Below are positions 50,871 through 62,804 of a DNA stretch of 64,000 nucleotides, one piece after another (the first letter of the stretch is position 1; each line of letters opens with the position of its first letter). The stretch covers positions 2,219,001 to 2,283,000 of the forward strand of contig JAJTWR010000332.1 in NCBI GenBank assembly GCA_021613335.1, written 5' to 3'. The notes below the pieces were generated by a model. That model saw nothing but the letters and a program-made list of their open reading frames with translations. It ran no database searches and had not been told where the DNA came from. This DNA comes from Whitmania pigra. Taxonomy: Eukaryota; Annelida; Clitellata; Hirudinida; Haemopidae. Both the position numbers and the translations under genes were made by a program.

Positions 50871-52439
50871 CTATAATATTAATTGTATAAAGTGTATTTA
50901 AAGTAATGTTTGTAAAGTGTGTTTGATCGCGTCACTTTGAATTTGAAAAATATCAAGCTTTATTGGTCATAAGTAAGGATGTACTCATGGTTTTCAAACG
51001 GCCTTAAAATGCCATTTTGCTTATTTTACAAGTTCTACTCGTTGAATTAATTTTAAAATTTACAGGACAAAATGCATACAACTGAGCAATAGTGAACTTA
51101 TATTTAGCGAGTTATCAGTTTCTTCGTGGTTTCCTTTCTGACTGAATGTTTGTAACATTTTAATCATTTGAAAGATAAAAAGATAAAGCAGGGGATTTTG
51201 TTACTTCACCACAGTCTCACACCACCATGCCTTACTTGATGCATTTGATCTCCTTTTGGAGATCCTGAGTTGAACTTGTTCCGCAGACGCAGGTGGCGTT
51301 TCAATGTCAATCAAGTTGTTTTTTTTCAGCAATTCCATCAACTTACTCGTATGGATTAAATTCTTCTGATCCTCTTGAATTCTTCTCAGAAAATTATAAT
51401 TCATTTTAGGTGCTTCAAATGTAGGCACTCATCTTATGGCACCCAAGGAGTGGTGCAATTTAATAGTATTTCTTTAGTTTAAAATGTTCTGTGAAAAATA
51501 TTTATTATTTTCCAGCTTTTTATTTCTATTTTATCTTCTTGTTCTTCTTGGTGCCATAAATACCTATTTTGAAACATTTCCATTAAAAACTGAGATGAAA
51601 GTCTTATTTTCGTGATGATTCAATATTCACTTCATTTTAATGTTTTTTAGACAAGACCAGCATTTATTCAATTCATGAATATTAGAGACGTTAAATATCA
51701 ATGACATCTATCAGTTTAATTTTTAATCGACACATTAGCTAAATTGGTCTACATTTTTCTGTATTTAAAGTTGATTAAATTGCTTAAATTGCTATTTTAA
51801 GTTGTTAAAATTCTCCAATGTAATGTTCGTTAAACTTTTTGTTCATAATTTATTTTTTACATTATTTTATGGTTAAGTAATTCCGTTTGTTGTTGTTGCA
51901 GAAATGAAAGGGAAAGACAGGAAACAGCTGAGAAATGGCGATATCTCCAACATCGTCATCGATGATGCTTCATCGTCGTCATCACCATCATCATCAATAT
52001 CGTCATCATCAATATCGATGTATTATTTTAAATATTAACTCTGAGGTCCCAGGATGTTCAAATGGATTGTGACCAGCATGCTCATCATAACTTCATCAAA
52101 ACAAGTTCTGCTGCCATCATCGTCATAAATATAATTAATACTTAACCATTATGTTACATTTCTAATATTATATTTATATTTCATCATTATATTATTACGT
52201 TTAATTAAAATATTACTTACATATTAATTATTTGAAGACAATGATTACTTTATAATAAAATCATATAAATACAGCATGAATATTAATTTCTGCTTATTAT
52301 TGTTCATAATACGTTCCTCAATTTCTGTTGCTTTATGAGCATTAGTTCTTATGTTCTGTTTTAATTATTATTTTATTTTATTTAGTTTTTTAATTATTTT
52401 TAATTATTATTTATTAAAATTTGTAGTATTTTCGTGATA
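50871..52439. other. Intergenic DNA with one possible terminal exon
   Basis: Mostly AT-rich with no recognised homology. At 51902 a strong acceptor (tttgttgttgttgcag) is followed by an open stretch to TAA 52037-52039 that reads MKGKDRKQLRNGDISNIVID... and a Ser-rich run. It could be the last exon of an unseen gene, but nothing else supports it. Confidence 0.3.
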
Positions 52440-52618
<179 letters not shown>

Positions 52619-53937
52619 GATCATATATCAGCATGTAAAAATGCTTTTTGCGTTTCAACTTGATCGCCTGACTGATGACATTTTAACTTAAATTTTGTTC
52701 TTAAATTTGTCTTTAAACTTTAAAACTTTTTTTAAAAATCAGTCTCGTGGTTAGTTGTAGTCAGGACGATTAAATTTATGTTATTTTTAAAAAAATGTTT
52801 ATTTAAATATTAATTTATTAATATTTTAAAATGGTTTTTAATGAAAATGTTCATTTAATATATATATATATATTTATTTAGATATAGATTTTTTAGCCTA
52901 ACTAAATTTAAATATTATGCGATGGGTACTTTCAGAAACACTGATTTGACAATTTGTTCGTTTGATACTGAAGCATTTCATCGTTTGAGAATGTTAATTC
53001 ACATTATCATCAGCAAATTAACTAGAACTTAGAAAGAATAGATAGACATAGAAAGAAATTAAAAATAAATATTAAATACTTTTAATGACAATATTAGTGG
53101 ATTTTAAATTGATTGATTAATGACAGCTTCTAAATTGATTGGTTTTTTAACCGTAAAACTTTCATTGTAAGAAGTCTTATATGAATTTCCTTTCGTTTGG
53201 ATGTATTTTTCAACTTTTTTTTCGAAATGGAAGACAAATTAAAGAATATGAATGAAAATATAAGTTAATATAACAAACTTATAATATAACCACTTCCATT
53301 TGCGAAACTGCACAAAGCAAATCTCTCCTGTCTCCTCATGAGCACGAAATGCTTGCATGGTGGCACATGTTAATAATATTGGTAATAATAATAAAAATAT
53401 TTTTATTGATAAAGCGGTTCGATTAATATTAACGACTTCAGATCAACATCTGCTAAAATGATAAAATATCAAAATTCGGTGTCATCTCCTAAAATACTTG
53501 AATCCGGTGCGGCCCACAACTCCCTAACTATCCTACTGGCGTCACTGTAGATATTATTAATTTATAATTATTTTAAATGTAAGTAAATGTATTGTCTGAC
53601 TTCTTCAAATCATTTCGTCAGTCGAGAATTTAAAATAAATGTAATTAATAATAAATGTTTGAATTTATAAATTTTACAACAGAGGGCGCAGGTTAAAATG
53701 AATGTGGGCAAATTATCCAGAATAACATTGGACGTGCACTGACAATAATTCAAAAATAGTTTTTATTAAATATATAAAATGTGGTTTAAAATAGTCAGAT
53801 ATTCAAAATATAAACGACATTTAAAAGCAAGTTGTGTTGGTCTTAACAACGTGGAAGTCAGGCGACAGACATAGAAGCTAATCGTTTGCATGGCAACCAA
53901 AAAAATAAGCTTTCGTTGAACCAATTGAAGAGTACAT
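52619..53937. other. AT-rich intergenic DNA
   Basis: No gene is recognised. A (TA)n tract lies at 52859-52872. Confidence 0.4.
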
Positions 53938-54998
53938 CGAAAGAACGGACATAGTCACAGTTTTTCACTTTTGAGTAAATCGAAATTTTAACTTGAAGGC
54001 TTTTTTCAGCAAAATCAATTATTAAATAAAACATGTTATATTTTTTCTGATTGACTACTCATTTCTGTAGAGGTAAAAAAAATTTTCAAGACCTAAATGT
54101 GTAAAACATTAACACAAGAAAAATTTTCCTGGAGGAACTTAAATTTGGACTTCGCCCGTTCTCCCAAATTTTTTTTATTTTTTTTATTTTTCAATAAATA
54201 AAAGCCAAAAACAAAATCAAATCATCTAATACAAATGACTAATCAAAACAGTAATAAAATAAAATAAAAACTAGAGTATTTCATTGTTTTAGCAATTATG
54301 TTTTGAAAAAACAATCCTTCTAATGCAATGCTTGTTAGGTAAAAAAGTTACTCAGAATCATCACTACTTTCTATCAGATGAAACTGATCAACTGCATCCC
54401 CGTCATGATACAAACTAGCAAAAAAGTTCTGACTGGTTTCTCTGTTGCAAAAGTTTTTTAAAACCTGCAAATCTTTGAACTTTGGTATGCTCAAGGGATA
54501 GCTTTATCATACAACTGAGCAGGTTGTCCCTTACTGATTGCATCTTCAACATTTTGTCGTTTTTTTCCTCTGATTCCTCAGATTTGCTTTCAAGTTTTCT
54601 CTTCTTTTTTTGGTTTTTCAGTTAATTGGGGATTGCAGATTGCATCTGCCATGTTCATAAAAAAACTAAAAACTTATCACAAACTCTTAATAATAAAGTA
54701 ATGCTTAAAATGTATGATAACCGAAACGAATGCTAAAGTAAACAAAACGAACGAAAAATATTCCAATTCGCTGATTTACGTCACGTGGTTAGACGTATGT
54801 GACTATGCTCGTCTTTACAGTAGAGTCTTGTGACAACTCCCGTTCTTTCAAAGGATAAACTATTTTCTTCCTTGAATCATTTGTGACTGAGTCCGTTTTT
54901 CTGGCTGATGTTTTGATAGACTGAAGATAATAAAATAGAGTATAAGCCAAGATGAAAATCTCAATTTTTTTCAAAATGTGACTATGCCCGTTCTTTCG
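53938..54998. mobile_element. DNA transposon-like element with 21-bp terminal inverted repeats, class unknown
   Basis: The left end (53938-53958) begins CGAAAGAACGGACATAGTC and the right end (54978-54998) is its reverse complement with one mismatch in 21 bases. Similarity continues weakly inward (TTTT, then an A-rich run). An inner degraded copy of the repeat lies at 54798-54819. On the minus strand from ~54652 there is MADAICNPQLTEKPKK, then a shift into a Lys/Glu-rich segment with ESKSEESEEKNDK and SVRDNLLSCM. That is not a transposase I recognise. No clear target duplication is visible (flanks acat/gtgt). Confidence 0.6.
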
Positions 54999-55234
54999 GT
55001 GTGGTCTTCAATTGCTTTTCTCGATCGAAATTTTTAAAATCGTTATTGTCCACTCCATTATTTTTATATTTACATTTTCATGTAACTTGACGTCCAATCG
55101 ATGATTAAACTAATTAATTTCGCTTATTACTTACTTAATTTGAAGTTTTAAATGCATCTCTGCTTATTTGTTCATCCATTCGTTCTCTCAATCATCCCTG
55201 TTTCCAATGAAAGGAGGCACTTGACAACAACCAG

Positions 55235-55459
55235 TTGGTGACATTCCAATCAGAACCAATCTCCTTCGAGGAGAACTTCATTGTTTTTCCATGCCTCATC
55301 ATGATGATGATGATGACGATGACGATGATGAAGATGATGACGATGATGATGACAACTTCGACGACGACGATGACAATGACTATGACTATGACGATGACGA
55401 AGACGAAGGCAACGACGGCGACGTTGATGATGATGATGAGTGATGAGCAGAAATTATGA
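55235..55459. repeat. GAT/GAC-rich repeat with a perfect CRE at its edge
   Basis: Bases 55300-55444 are an imperfect (GATGAC)n/(GAT)n tract. The sequence just before (55214-55285) is less repetitive and open, but no homology supports an exon. Confidence 0.6.
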
Positions 55460-55692
55460 CGTCATCTCCCGAGGAGATTTTGTGTCATCAAGTCAAGTTG
55501 ATGAAGCTGACCTTGGCACTCTGTAGTGCCCTTCAAGAGAGTGCAAATAAGTGCAGAGTAATGAAGTTGAGTTAAGGCATTTCAACTAATTAATGACTGA
55601 CCGAGAGTTCGTAAATATTTAAATAAATAAATAATTAGAAGTTTATATCTCCGATTTAAGCTGGAAAATAGTTGAAAAATATTGCAACACAT

Positions 55693-55832
55693 TTAAATTG
55701 TTCTCAAATAACTATTTCTCGTGGATGGTCATAAAATCGATTCGATAAACAAATAAATTCAATTAAATTGTTCTCAAATAACTATTTCTCGTGGATGGTC
55801 ATAAAATCGATTCGATAAACAAATAAATTCAA
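55693..55832. repeat. Exact 70-bp tandem duplication
   Basis: Two copies of a 70-base unit (55693-55762 and 55763-55832) appear identical, including ttctcgtggatggtcataaa and cgattcgataaacaaataaa. The lack of divergence means it is recent, or an assembly artefact. Confidence 0.93.
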
Positions 55833-56409
55833 GTGAATGCTTATTTATTTCGAAGCCTATTTTTGGAAATAATCTCTTTAAATGTCACTCATGAATGAAA
55901 TGCTCGCAAGGTGTTTTTAAAATCCGTGTCTCAATGTATCTTCGGGGAGGATGACGTCATTGTCATTAGACGCCATGTTGATTCCACGCTGATTGACCAA
56001 TTATGAGTGCATGTCGTTGATGACGATGATGATGATGATTGTTGTTGTTGTTTAGGAAATACTACCACAAATAAATTGTTTGCATCCAAGAAACATTCCT
56101 GGAATTATTTTCAAGTTGAGTGCACAAATTGTGGTAATTATGATTACGTTGTCCTGACAGGTAGCGATGGTGAAGATGGCGATAGTGATAATGATTATGA
56201 TAGATGAGTCAAGATTTTATTTTATATTAACTGAATGTCTAGATCCATCTATGGAATGAATAAAAATGGTGTTGATTTGTAAATTATTGAATTAGTGAAA
56301 TATTCGTATATGTGCATCGGTTAAACAAAATTTGGAGTAAAAAAAATACTTCACGTTAATGCTTTTACAACTTCTAACAACAGTGATCAACAGTGAATCC
56401 ACCCAATCA

Positions 56410-56485
56410 TCCTCTCACTCATCCATTCATCCATCCATTCACCCATCCATTTATTCACCCATCCATTTATTCGTCCACCTACTCA
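56410..56485. repeat. (CATT/CATC)-type minisatellite (atccattcatcc)
   Basis: An imperfect tetranucleotide repeat of catccattcacccatccattt units. No coding meaning is likely. Confidence 0.8.
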
Positions 56486-57651
56486 TCCTCCAATCCGTTC
56501 ATCAGCTCCGAACAGGTAAACCTGAAGAACGGACAAAGCATCCTTAAGCAGACGACACGACCTAATCTTTCGTAGCATCGTCAGAGCGACTTGTTTACGT
56601 TCGAGTGGTGACGTAACATGATGACGTCAGAGAGATGGCCGATGGCGGCATCGAATTCTTCATGTGTTGACACAATTGGGTGGTACTCGCAAGGTCAAGA
56701 GATCGCATCCTTAGCAGGTCTCCCTAGTGACCATGTGACCAAATAATTTAACGAGTACTTGCATGACGACGGCGATGTGACTGGCTTTAATTGGAATGCA
56801 ATGAAAATATTACATTTCAATTTCAGACTTCAATCTGAAAGGCTATAAACACTACACATAGCAATGAAAATGTATTAATTACAAAATTATAAAAAAAACA
56901 TTGAATAATTAAGTAAAAGAATAAATAACAAACAAAAAAAAACAAAGTACGTAATAAAGGAGCATAAATCGTAGATTACGATCTGATTGGTTGGTCGGTG
57001 CTGATAACGATAACAATTGTGGTCGTCATTTGGGTCACGTAGAAGGCCTGAGAAAATGTAATATGGAGCACAACTGTTGGCATATTTTTCTTCCAATTCA
57101 TGTGTGAGTCGTCAGATTGAATCCTTCTCGACTTTATATAATCCTCCATTTTTATATTTTCGTTTTTAGTCATTCAGCATTTCATTCAGATTTTTTCTTT
57201 CATAAAAGTTTTATTGAAAGTTTAAATGAAAATTAAATTACGCGACTCGATTTGATAAAATGATGAAATAAACTATTTAAAATTCCTTTCACGATTGGGT
57301 CATAATTGATTAAGTCATCGGCATCACGAGACATTCGTTTCTATGGCAACAAGTTTCAAAACAAAACCAATCGAAAACAATAATACAAATAAACGCTGAA
57401 TAATAAATGGAAGATAAATATGAAATAAAATAAAGAATAAAAAGAAATAATTGTGAATGGGGTGAAGGGGAGATGAGGCGATGGAAGTGAGGGGGATATT
57501 AATTTTTCTACGACAGGACGTGGAAAGAAGTGTTCTCGACGAGGAGGTCCATCGCAGATGTTGTTGCAATATTGAACGAATAAGTTTCTCTTACGTCCAA
57601 TTATGTCTCTGTGTCTAAGCCGTTCCTTTATCACCATCGTCATCGTCATCG

Positions 57652-57682
<31 letters not shown>

Positions 57683-58320
57683 CATCACCACCAACACCAC
57701 CTCATGTGGAGCGTACTCAAATAAAATTAGATTAAATAATAAATTGTGTTGATGATGATGATGATGATGACGATGACCATAAAGCAAATGGCCTCTTTAT
57801 CCGCACAAAGTAACTTGTCACTTGCATGCCCAATTTCATTAAAAGCTTAACAAAGATGTTATTTGCATTATTTTTCAGTAGTTCAGCCAATGTAATAAAA
57901 ATAATTTATCAATAAATATTACCAAAGTTATCGATATCTTTTGTTAAAAAAATAATATGTTATATATGCCACATTACATGTTACAACCATAAAGCCATTT
58001 TCATGCTTTACAAAATTTTTTTTTAATTAATGATTTACTGCCTATTTAATCCTTCATAACTATGGATTGTCATTTAAAATAGTATAATTCAATAAATCTA
58101 ATCATATTATCACATATTAATAATAAATATCTTATTGGTAATATAATATAATTTATAAATAAATATAATTTATATTAATTTTAATATTAAAATATGTTGT
58201 CAAAAAATGTTAATCACTTAAGTAATCTGTTTATCAACGATAAATTCAATGATTTATAAATGTCTACAATGTCTGTTGACCACCCAGAGTAATTATTTAT
58301 CATTGCACTCGTCTCATTCG
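56486..58320. other. Intergenic DNA upstream of the DBX-like gene
   Basis: No gene is recognised. Simple repeats include (CAT)n at 57634-57690 and (GAT)n near 57751-57775. The rest is AT-rich. Confidence 0.4.
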
Positions 58321-58344
58321 CTGACAGTGGCACTTTCTGTTGCC

Positions 58345-58459
58345 ATTGGTAGATTCAAAATGGCGATCTAACATGCTATTGGTCGTACGATGGCCGGTCA
58401 ACATACCCTATTGGATGGTTAGACATTTAAACTTCAAATCAAAGCTTCGGTTGTCCAAT
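58345..58459. promoter_or_regulatory. Cluster of four CCAAT boxes and a YY1-like site
   Basis: ATTGG (CCAAT on the other strand) occurs at 58345, 58378 and 58410, and CCAAT at 58455, i.e. four within 115 bp. Spacings of 32-33 bp between the first three are close to three helical turns. AAAATGGCGA at 58357-58366 matches the YY1 core. Base composition is less AT-biased than nearby DNA. This looks like an NF-Y type promoter, 1.4 kb before the DBX-like ATG, but no transcript start is shown. Confidence 0.45.
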
Positions 58460-59490
58460 CATATTGAAGATGAATTATATTCGTTTTATTTAAAAGTAAG
58501 CGCTTCATGAAGCTGCAAGTAGGAGGATGTTCAAGTTTAACTCGTAATGTGTTAACGATTATTATTATTATTAAGTCATAAAGTTATCAGATTTTTATGT
58601 GACTTTTAATTAGTTTCTATCCACGTTCTGGTTTGTTCAGGTTAGACGTATGTGTTACTTAAATGCTGTAGATTGAATTACTTTAATGACATTGTTCAAT
58701 ATTTATTGAATTTATATTTTTATGTCAATTCCTGAATATTATTAACATTATGTTATGTTATTAACATTATGTTCATTATGTTATGTAATGTTAATAACCA
58801 ATTGAACAGTTTGATAAACTGTTATGTCTCGTTAGTTTCGCTACGTAGTCTTGAGTTTCTTTGTTAAAGTTGTAGATTATAAATTAATAATAACAATAAT
58901 AATAATTTTTGTAGATTTGCATATTACTTGTCTACAATAATATTTTCTATGCCGCTAAATTGATTTTTTCATGCATTCAAATGATCATCGTCATCGTTAT
59001 GACATACATTATGATGGCTTTTTGATTCGGCTGGATATAAATTAATAAAATAACATTTATAAATTCTTGCTTTTCTTACTTTAATGGAGTTTGTTCTTTC
59101 ATCGAAAGTTTTTCTAATTTTTATTGGTCCATCAGTTCCCGCTGTTATCTAACAACCTGTTAGTCACAAGTGCCCACACACCTGATCAACCAATCACTCA
59201 ATCACCTGTTTTGCAGGTAAACGTGATTTATTCAAATGTTAAAATATGTTGATGGAATTGTTTTGAAGCATTTTGTAATAAATTGATGATTATTAGTCTC
59301 ATAAATCATTTTGGACACAAAATTATAATAAAGTGTTAATCAAAAAATATCCAATAAATGGATGTTTTTGAGTTGAACAAATGAAGGAAGATGAAAGATG
59401 TTCGCATCAGTTTCATAGGTAATCTTAATTATGGATGTCAGTCATGTTCAGCTGCTATTTTAAAAAAGCTTCGTAACTGTTACCTGGCTG

Positions 59491-59505
59491 TTGTTATTAT
59501 TATTA

Positions 59506-59562
<57 letters not shown>

Positions 59563-59579
59563 TATTATTATTATTATTA

Positions 59580-59623
<44 letters not shown>

Positions 59624-59640
59624 TTATTGTCGTCGTCGTT
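59491..59640. repeat. (TTA)n array ending in (GTC)n
   Basis: (ATT)n with GTT and TTTT slips, followed by cgtcgtcgtt. It lies between the putative promoter and the DBX-like start codon. Confidence 0.95.
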
Positions 59641-59852
59641 CTTGCTGCCGTTGTTGTTATATAGCAATGTTTAAAATAATATCAATTATTAGTTTCTTCT
59701 TATTTTATGTTTAAGATGATAAAATACATATTAATGATGATAATTCGATTTGGTAATTTTAAAATTTGTTCGTAGTCATGTTACGCGAACTGAATCAAGA
59801 AATTATACTTGCATTATTAGTTTATACTTTAGATTACTAGCGAACAACAAAT

Positions 59853-62804
59853 ATGTTGAACAACGACAACATAAATCACCACCATCATCATCATCACCCA
59901 CAACAACCACAACAACAACGCAAACAACTGGACAGTTCGACTGCTTCCCTCATACTCATGGAAACCTTATTTAGAGAGAGACCACCCATCAAGGTTACAT
60001 TTCTTCATTTGCAAATAAAACGAATTAAATAATTTTATACTTCATTTATTCAATCCTCATTCAATTATTCACAACAGCACACAGATCAAGCGTTCAGTCA
60101 AGTACGACATATCCATCATGCACAACAATCTCACAACTCGAGCAACGGCAACCATCCAACAACAACACAACAACTTGCAAAACTACAACAACAACAGGCA
60201 ACTACTCCGTTGAAAGTTTTTCCAAATCACTTCTTTTTCCATGCAAATCTCTTCGAACAAGCAGCAAAGAATCAACAACACCAACAACAACAACAACTGC
60301 TGAGTCAGTTCATATCATTCAACAACTCTAGCAACAACATTTTACCGCAGGCTAGATTGGCTGCCTATCTGAGCCAACAAAACATGCTAGCGGACATTAA
60401 AAGTCTGTATCACAACAACAACAAACCGATGTTGTCCTCAGATGATCATTCCGTACCAACGTGTTCCCCTGCAACAACCTCTCTCCAACAACTCCAACAA
60501 CACATCTTTGACTTTTCAACAACAAAGTTTCGTCCCAAGTCTGACATGAGAGCAGAGTTTGCAGATTACAGGGGTAACGAATTGAAATATTTTTGTTGAG
60601 CAACATCGAACATACATTTAAGAATCACAACCAATGGTTTAAAATCTATGAAAAAAATGATTTAATATTTAATTATAAAATCCAAAGACATCAGAGATTG
60701 TTGTAAGCATGAAATGCAGGAAGCTGAACTTCAAAAACTGTTATTATAATTTACACAAAAACTGTCACAAAATGCTGGATGTTAATAAACATAGAAAGTT
60801 GCAAAAATCATAATAATGAGAATATTTTACTATTTTCAGAACGCAAATCAGAAAGCGAGATCCAGCAATCGCCTCCAAAACTGAATCCTGAGTGTCCTGA
60901 TCCCAGCAAAACAAAACAATTGGCAAAGTTTCAAAGGACTTCTGGTTCTCCTTGTTACTCAGGCGCTTCCATCTCTCCATCGAATCACAGTCCTTTCAAT
61001 CAATCCACTGCCATCAAATGTGAACACGAAGTCGACCTTGAACCTAATGAAGGTCGCAATCCAAATGACCTTGAAGCTGAAAAGTTCATCAGGACTGATC
61101 TCAAGTTCAGTGTCAACGCCATTTTGTCAGCGGGGCCAAATGCTACCAAAAACCTCAAAAGTGATTTCTCTTTCAACCCAGATTTTGCCAATATTAATCA
61201 AATTTCATGCACATATTCTTTTAAAAAGATGTTCTCGTCTAGAAACATATTTTTTAGTTTTGAAGTCAATTTCAGTCATTTTTAAACTTATTAAATTATT
61301 TATCAAATTTTATTAAAGTAATTAAATTAACAAATTATAAGCTTGTTCTCATAGATCCATGCATTTTTATTTCGGTAAAGGGTGCGTAAAACTTATATTA
61401 GACCGTAAGTATTGCTAAAGTGTGTCTTGTTCAATACTTCACTTCAGTCGATACAAACTTCCATGGGAATGCTATGGACATTCTCTATAAATGTAGATGC
61501 TACATAAAGCTGAATATAAGTAGATGCTATATAAAGCCAAATAAATGTAGATGTTATATAAAGCTAAATAAATGTATTTAAAGCTGAATAAAAACAGATG
61601 CTATGTAAAGCTAAATAAACATGTAATCGCTTCAGAGACTCCGAAATTGCAGGAATCCATTTAATTCCTTCGGCTTAATTCAGGTCAAAATATGTCCCAA
61701 AAATGTTTGACTCACAATTTATTTATAATTATGAATTAATGTAATATAATAATATGTATGATATGACATACAATGTAAGATTTTTGGATTTGTATAACAT
61801 TATCATTATTATTATTATTATTATTATCAGTATCATCATTATAATTATCATTATTTACGCTGGTAAGCAGAGTACGACTAATTAATTATAAAGACATAAT
61901 TTACTGAGAATTCCGAATTTCATAATTTCACAAGACAACACGAAATTCAAAGTGGTTAAGAAATGGATGTTAATCTAAACTGTATTTATACATGGAAGCA
62001 AGTATCATTTTTATTCTTATAAAATATATATTTATTATAGGTATAAAAGAGATATTTAATATAATATTATTCTCCTAACAACAGAAGAGCCTCAGAAATT
62101 GAGAAAAGAATCTGCATCGTCTTCATCTTCACCATCTCCACCAACATCGTCGTCATCATCGTCATCATTGGTCATACCTACAGAGAATAAAAACACAGAA
62201 GTTCATTTCAAGACAGGGGGGTTATACCATGGATTCATTAAGCCAAATTCAGGTCATCAACCCAACCCTTTTCCCCACTTTTCTGGACCAATTCACTTCA
62301 ACCAGTCAGAGTCTTCCACTTTTATGACAGCTCCAGTGAATCACATCATGATAGCTAATAATATCCGCCAAGCGCATCATCCTTATAACCTTTTGTCCAA
62401 TGAGGCAGTGGGGAACCTTCCAGGTGCGGGAATTCCACCTGGTGCTATTTTTAGGATGCCTTATGACGCAATGGATGCTTTCAAGCAAACCTATTTTCAA
62501 GGTCAGTCAATACACACTACTAAAGCATTTATAAACATTACATCAATCAAGAAAAATTAAGAGAATTTATGTTCAGATTATGACTTAACTAATTGTCATT
62601 GGAGGTGGAGGTATGTTTGGCCTGCATAGCACCCTCTCGTTTCTTGGGGGGCTGAGGGGCAAACCACGGCGTGGAATGCTGAGAAGAGCCGTGTTCTCGG
62701 ACTTCCAACGCAAGGGGCTAGAAAAAGTTTTCATCAAGCAAAAATACATAAGCAAACCAGACAGGAAGAAGCTGGCAGAAAAACTCGGACTCAAAGATTC
62801 TCAA
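59853..62804 (+). CDS. DBX: DBX-class homeobox transcription factor, 5 exons, 3' end outside the window
   Basis: Exons are 59853-59993, 60078-60573, 60840-61160, 62085-62501 and 62611-62804 (or from 62605). Phases 0, 1, 1, 1, 0 agree, giving 523 residues so far. Exon 1 starts MLNNDN, then His7 and Gln runs, then SLILMETLFRERPPIK, an eh1-like repressor motif at the place where DBX proteins have SFLVExLL. Exon 3 contains LKFSVNAILS, also DBX-typical. Exon 5 holds homeodomain residues 1-44: RRGMLRRAVFSDFQRKGLEK, then KQKYISKPDRKKLAEKLGLKDSQ, nearly identical to DBX1/2. It ends at the GTTAGT donor between positions 44 and 45, so helix 3 (VKIWFQNRR...) must be in an exon beyond 64000. The exon 5 acceptor (ggag) has a poor pyrimidine tract and is the weakest border. 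The known family role is neural progenitor patterning as a nuclear repressor. Confidence 0.9.
61161..62084 (+). other. DBX-like intron 3
   Basis: This 924-base intron runs from GTGATT to a caacag acceptor. It contains a run of related ~25-base units at 61485-61620 (agatgctatataaagctaaataaa variants) and a (ATT)n patch near 61803-61830. The reading frame after 61160 stays open to 61283, so retention of the first part is conceivable. Confidence 0.55.
61485..61625. repeat. Short tandem repeat of ~27-bp units (gatgctatataaagctaaataaa)
   Basis: Five imperfect units of the form atgtagatgYtatataaagcYaaataa are visible inside DBX-like intron 3. Confidence 0.8.

Larger units (their letters stand above)
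55457..56629. promoter_or_regulatory. Three dispersed perfect CRE palindromes
   Basis: TGACGTCA occurs at 55457-55464, 55952-55959 and 56622-56629, within 1.2 kb. With the three at 31453-31502 these are all the copies I found in the window. They lie 3.2-4.4 kb upstream of the DBX-like start codon. A role for CREB/ATF factors is inferred from the motif alone. Confidence 0.45.

Noticed and set aside
55235..55459. Possible exon ending in a Met/Thr/Asp-rich run
   Set aside because: The second half is a GAT/GAC repeat and the first half has no homology or clear splice partner.
60397..61191. Minus-strand open frames over DBX-like exons 2 and 3
   Set aside because: They are shadows of the plus-strand exons, which join in frame to the homeobox.
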